Source: Alphaproteobacteria bacterium
Lineage (GTDB): Bacteria; Pseudomonadota; Alphaproteobacteria; Rhodobacterales; Rhodobacteraceae
Assembly: GCA_003696705.1 (NCBI GenBank)
Contig: RFGD01000318.1
Span: 1-5,591, forward strand
Direction of reading: 5' to 3'
DNA length: 5,591 bases
The notes beneath the pieces are model-generated. The model saw only the letters and a list, made by a program, of their open reading frames with translations. It had not been told where the DNA came from and did no database searches. The position numbers and the translations under genes are program-made. Below, piece after piece: positions 4,871 through 5,591 of the stretch. Each line of letters begins with the position of its first letter. The stretch's first letter is position 1.

Positions 4871-5353
4871 CTAGCGATGCTGTTGCAGAAGGCGCTGTTT
4901 CTGGCGCGCCCAGTCGCGCTGGCGCTCCGTGTCCCGCTTGTCGTGGGTCTTCTTGCCCCTTGCGATGGCCAGCTTCAGCTTCACGATCCCGCGGTCGTTG
5001 AAATACATGACCAGCGGGACAAGCGTCATGCCCTTTCGCCGCGACGCGTCCCACAGCTTGGCCAGTTCCCGCTTGTGCACAAGAAGCTTTCGCTTGCGAC
5101 GCTCCTCGTGGCCGAAGTTGCGCGCCTGGTCGTAGGGGGCAATGTAGGAATTGATGAGCCAGAGCTCGCCGTCCTCGACGCTGGCATAGCTTTCGGCGAT
5201 GTTGGCCTGGCCCTGGCGCAGCGACTTGACCTCCGAGCCTTCGAGGACGATTCCGCACTCGATCTCGTCCTCGATGGCATAGTCGTAACGGGCGCGCCGG
5301 TTCTCGGCCACAACCTTGTAGTTCGGGTTGGTCTTGCTTTTGCCCCTGGCCAT
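4871..5353 (-). CDS. smpB: SsrA (tmRNA)-binding protein SmpB
   Basis: SmpB binds the tRNA-like domain of tmRNA and delivers it to ribosomes stalled on broken mRNA, starting trans-translation. The product has 160 residues, the usual length. Hallmarks are NRRARYDY (18-25), GIVLEGSEVKSLR (34-46), the conserved core around residues 60-74, and the C-terminal ARGKKTHDKRDTERQRDW (131-148), followed by a basic tail that in the family occupies the decoding centre and mRNA channel. The start MARGKSK at 5351-5353 follows AAGGGA; an upstream in-frame start at 5431 would run into dapA and add 26 non-family residues. It lies 22 bases after the dapA stop on the same strand, so co-transcription is likely, a common alphaproteobacterial arrangement. 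The tmRNA gene itself is not in this window. Confidence 0.97.
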   Translation of the reverse strand: MARGKSKTNPNYKVVAENRRARYDYAIEDEIECGIVLEGSEVKSLRQGQANIAESYASVEDGELWLINSYIAPYDQARNFGHEERRKRKLLVHKRELAKLWDASRRKGMTLVPLVMYFNDRGIVKLKLAIARGKKTHDKRDTERQRDWARQKQRLLQQHR

Positions 5354-5375
5354 GCGCGTCCCTTGCCGCCCGCGC

Positions 5376-5591
5376 CTAGTCCAGGACGCCGGCGTGGCGC
5401 ATCGCCGCGTCGATGGCGGCGCGCGTCGCATCGGTCAGGCCGACGAGCGGCAGGCGGACCTCCTCGGTGCACATGCCAAGCCGCGAGAGCGCGTATTTGG
5501 CGCCGACGAGGCCCGGCTCGAGGAAGATTGCCGTGTGGAGCGGCATCAGGCGGTCCTGATACTCGAGCGCCTTGGCATAGTCGCCGGCCAG
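5376..5591 (-). CDS. dapA: 4-hydroxy-tetrahydrodipicolinate synthase, C-terminal part (cut by window edge)
   Basis: The enzyme condenses pyruvate with aspartate semialdehyde, the first committed step to diaminopimelate and lysine. Only the last 71 residues are present; the full protein is about 290. The frame is open from the right edge and ends in TAG at 5376-5378. The stretches GDYAKALEYQDRLMPLH and IFLEPGLVGAKYALSRLG, followed by EEVRLPL and a C-terminal helix ending AAMRHAGVLD, fit the C-terminal helical domain of DapA. The Schiff-base lysine and the active-site tyrosine are outside the window. Adjacency to smpB supports the call. Another member of the DapA/NAL lyase family cannot be fully excluded from this fragment. 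Confidence 0.9.
   Translation of the reverse strand: MAGDYAKALEYQDRLMPLHTAIFLEPGLVGAKYALSRLGMCTEEVRLPLVGLTDATRAAIDAAMRHAGVLD

Overview
The window is GC-rich, densely packed chromosomal DNA, most likely from an alphaproteobacterium of the Rhodobacteraceae/Paracoccaceae type. Three things suggest this: the dapA-smpB order, an aminotransferase whose length and motifs match the Paracoccus aromatic/aspartate aminotransferase subgroup, and the codon use. There is no mobile element, CRISPR array, tRNA or rRNA. It looks like ordinary core genome, and the novelty is in the non-coding gaps.

Layout. On the + strand, the 3' three quarters of pncB (nicotinate phosphoribosyltransferase, NAD salvage) runs from the left edge to 946. 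Everything else is on the - strand and reads right to left: the end of dapA (lysine/diaminopimelate synthesis), smpB (trans-translation), an 85-residue glycine-zipper hydrophobic protein of unknown role, sseA (3-mercaptopyruvate sulfurtransferase), a class I aminotransferase whose start lies 4 bases after the sseA stop, yhhQ (queuosine-precursor transporter), a compact RNA-like unit of about 230 bases with a tiny ORF, and arfB (a GGQ peptidyl-tRNA hydrolase that rescues stalled ribosomes). arfB and pncB converge with only 3 bases between their stop codons.

How the parts work together. The sseA-aminotransferase pair could form a short cysteine route: transamination to 3-mercaptopyruvate, then sulfur transfer. 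yhhQ is preceded by a sequence that fits the preQ1 type I riboswitch class: a 5-bp stem, a 10-base loop ending in C, an A-rich tail, and a 3-bp pseudoknot helix that captures the first bases of the yhhQ Shine-Dalgarno. The transporter is therefore probably switched off at translation when its cargo is plentiful.

The least explained region is 1405-1640, between yhhQ and arfB. On the - strand it holds a -35-like TTGACA, a Shine-Dalgarno able to pair over 16 bases with the usual alphaproteobacterial 16S 3' end, an 18-codon GTG-started ORF whose stop sits in a hairpin loop, several mutually exclusive hairpins, and a 10-bp GC-rich hairpin about 40 bases before arfB. It looks like a leader-peptide attenuator or small structured RNA that I cannot name. 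The window also carries parts of two ribosome-rescue systems (SmpB and ArfB).
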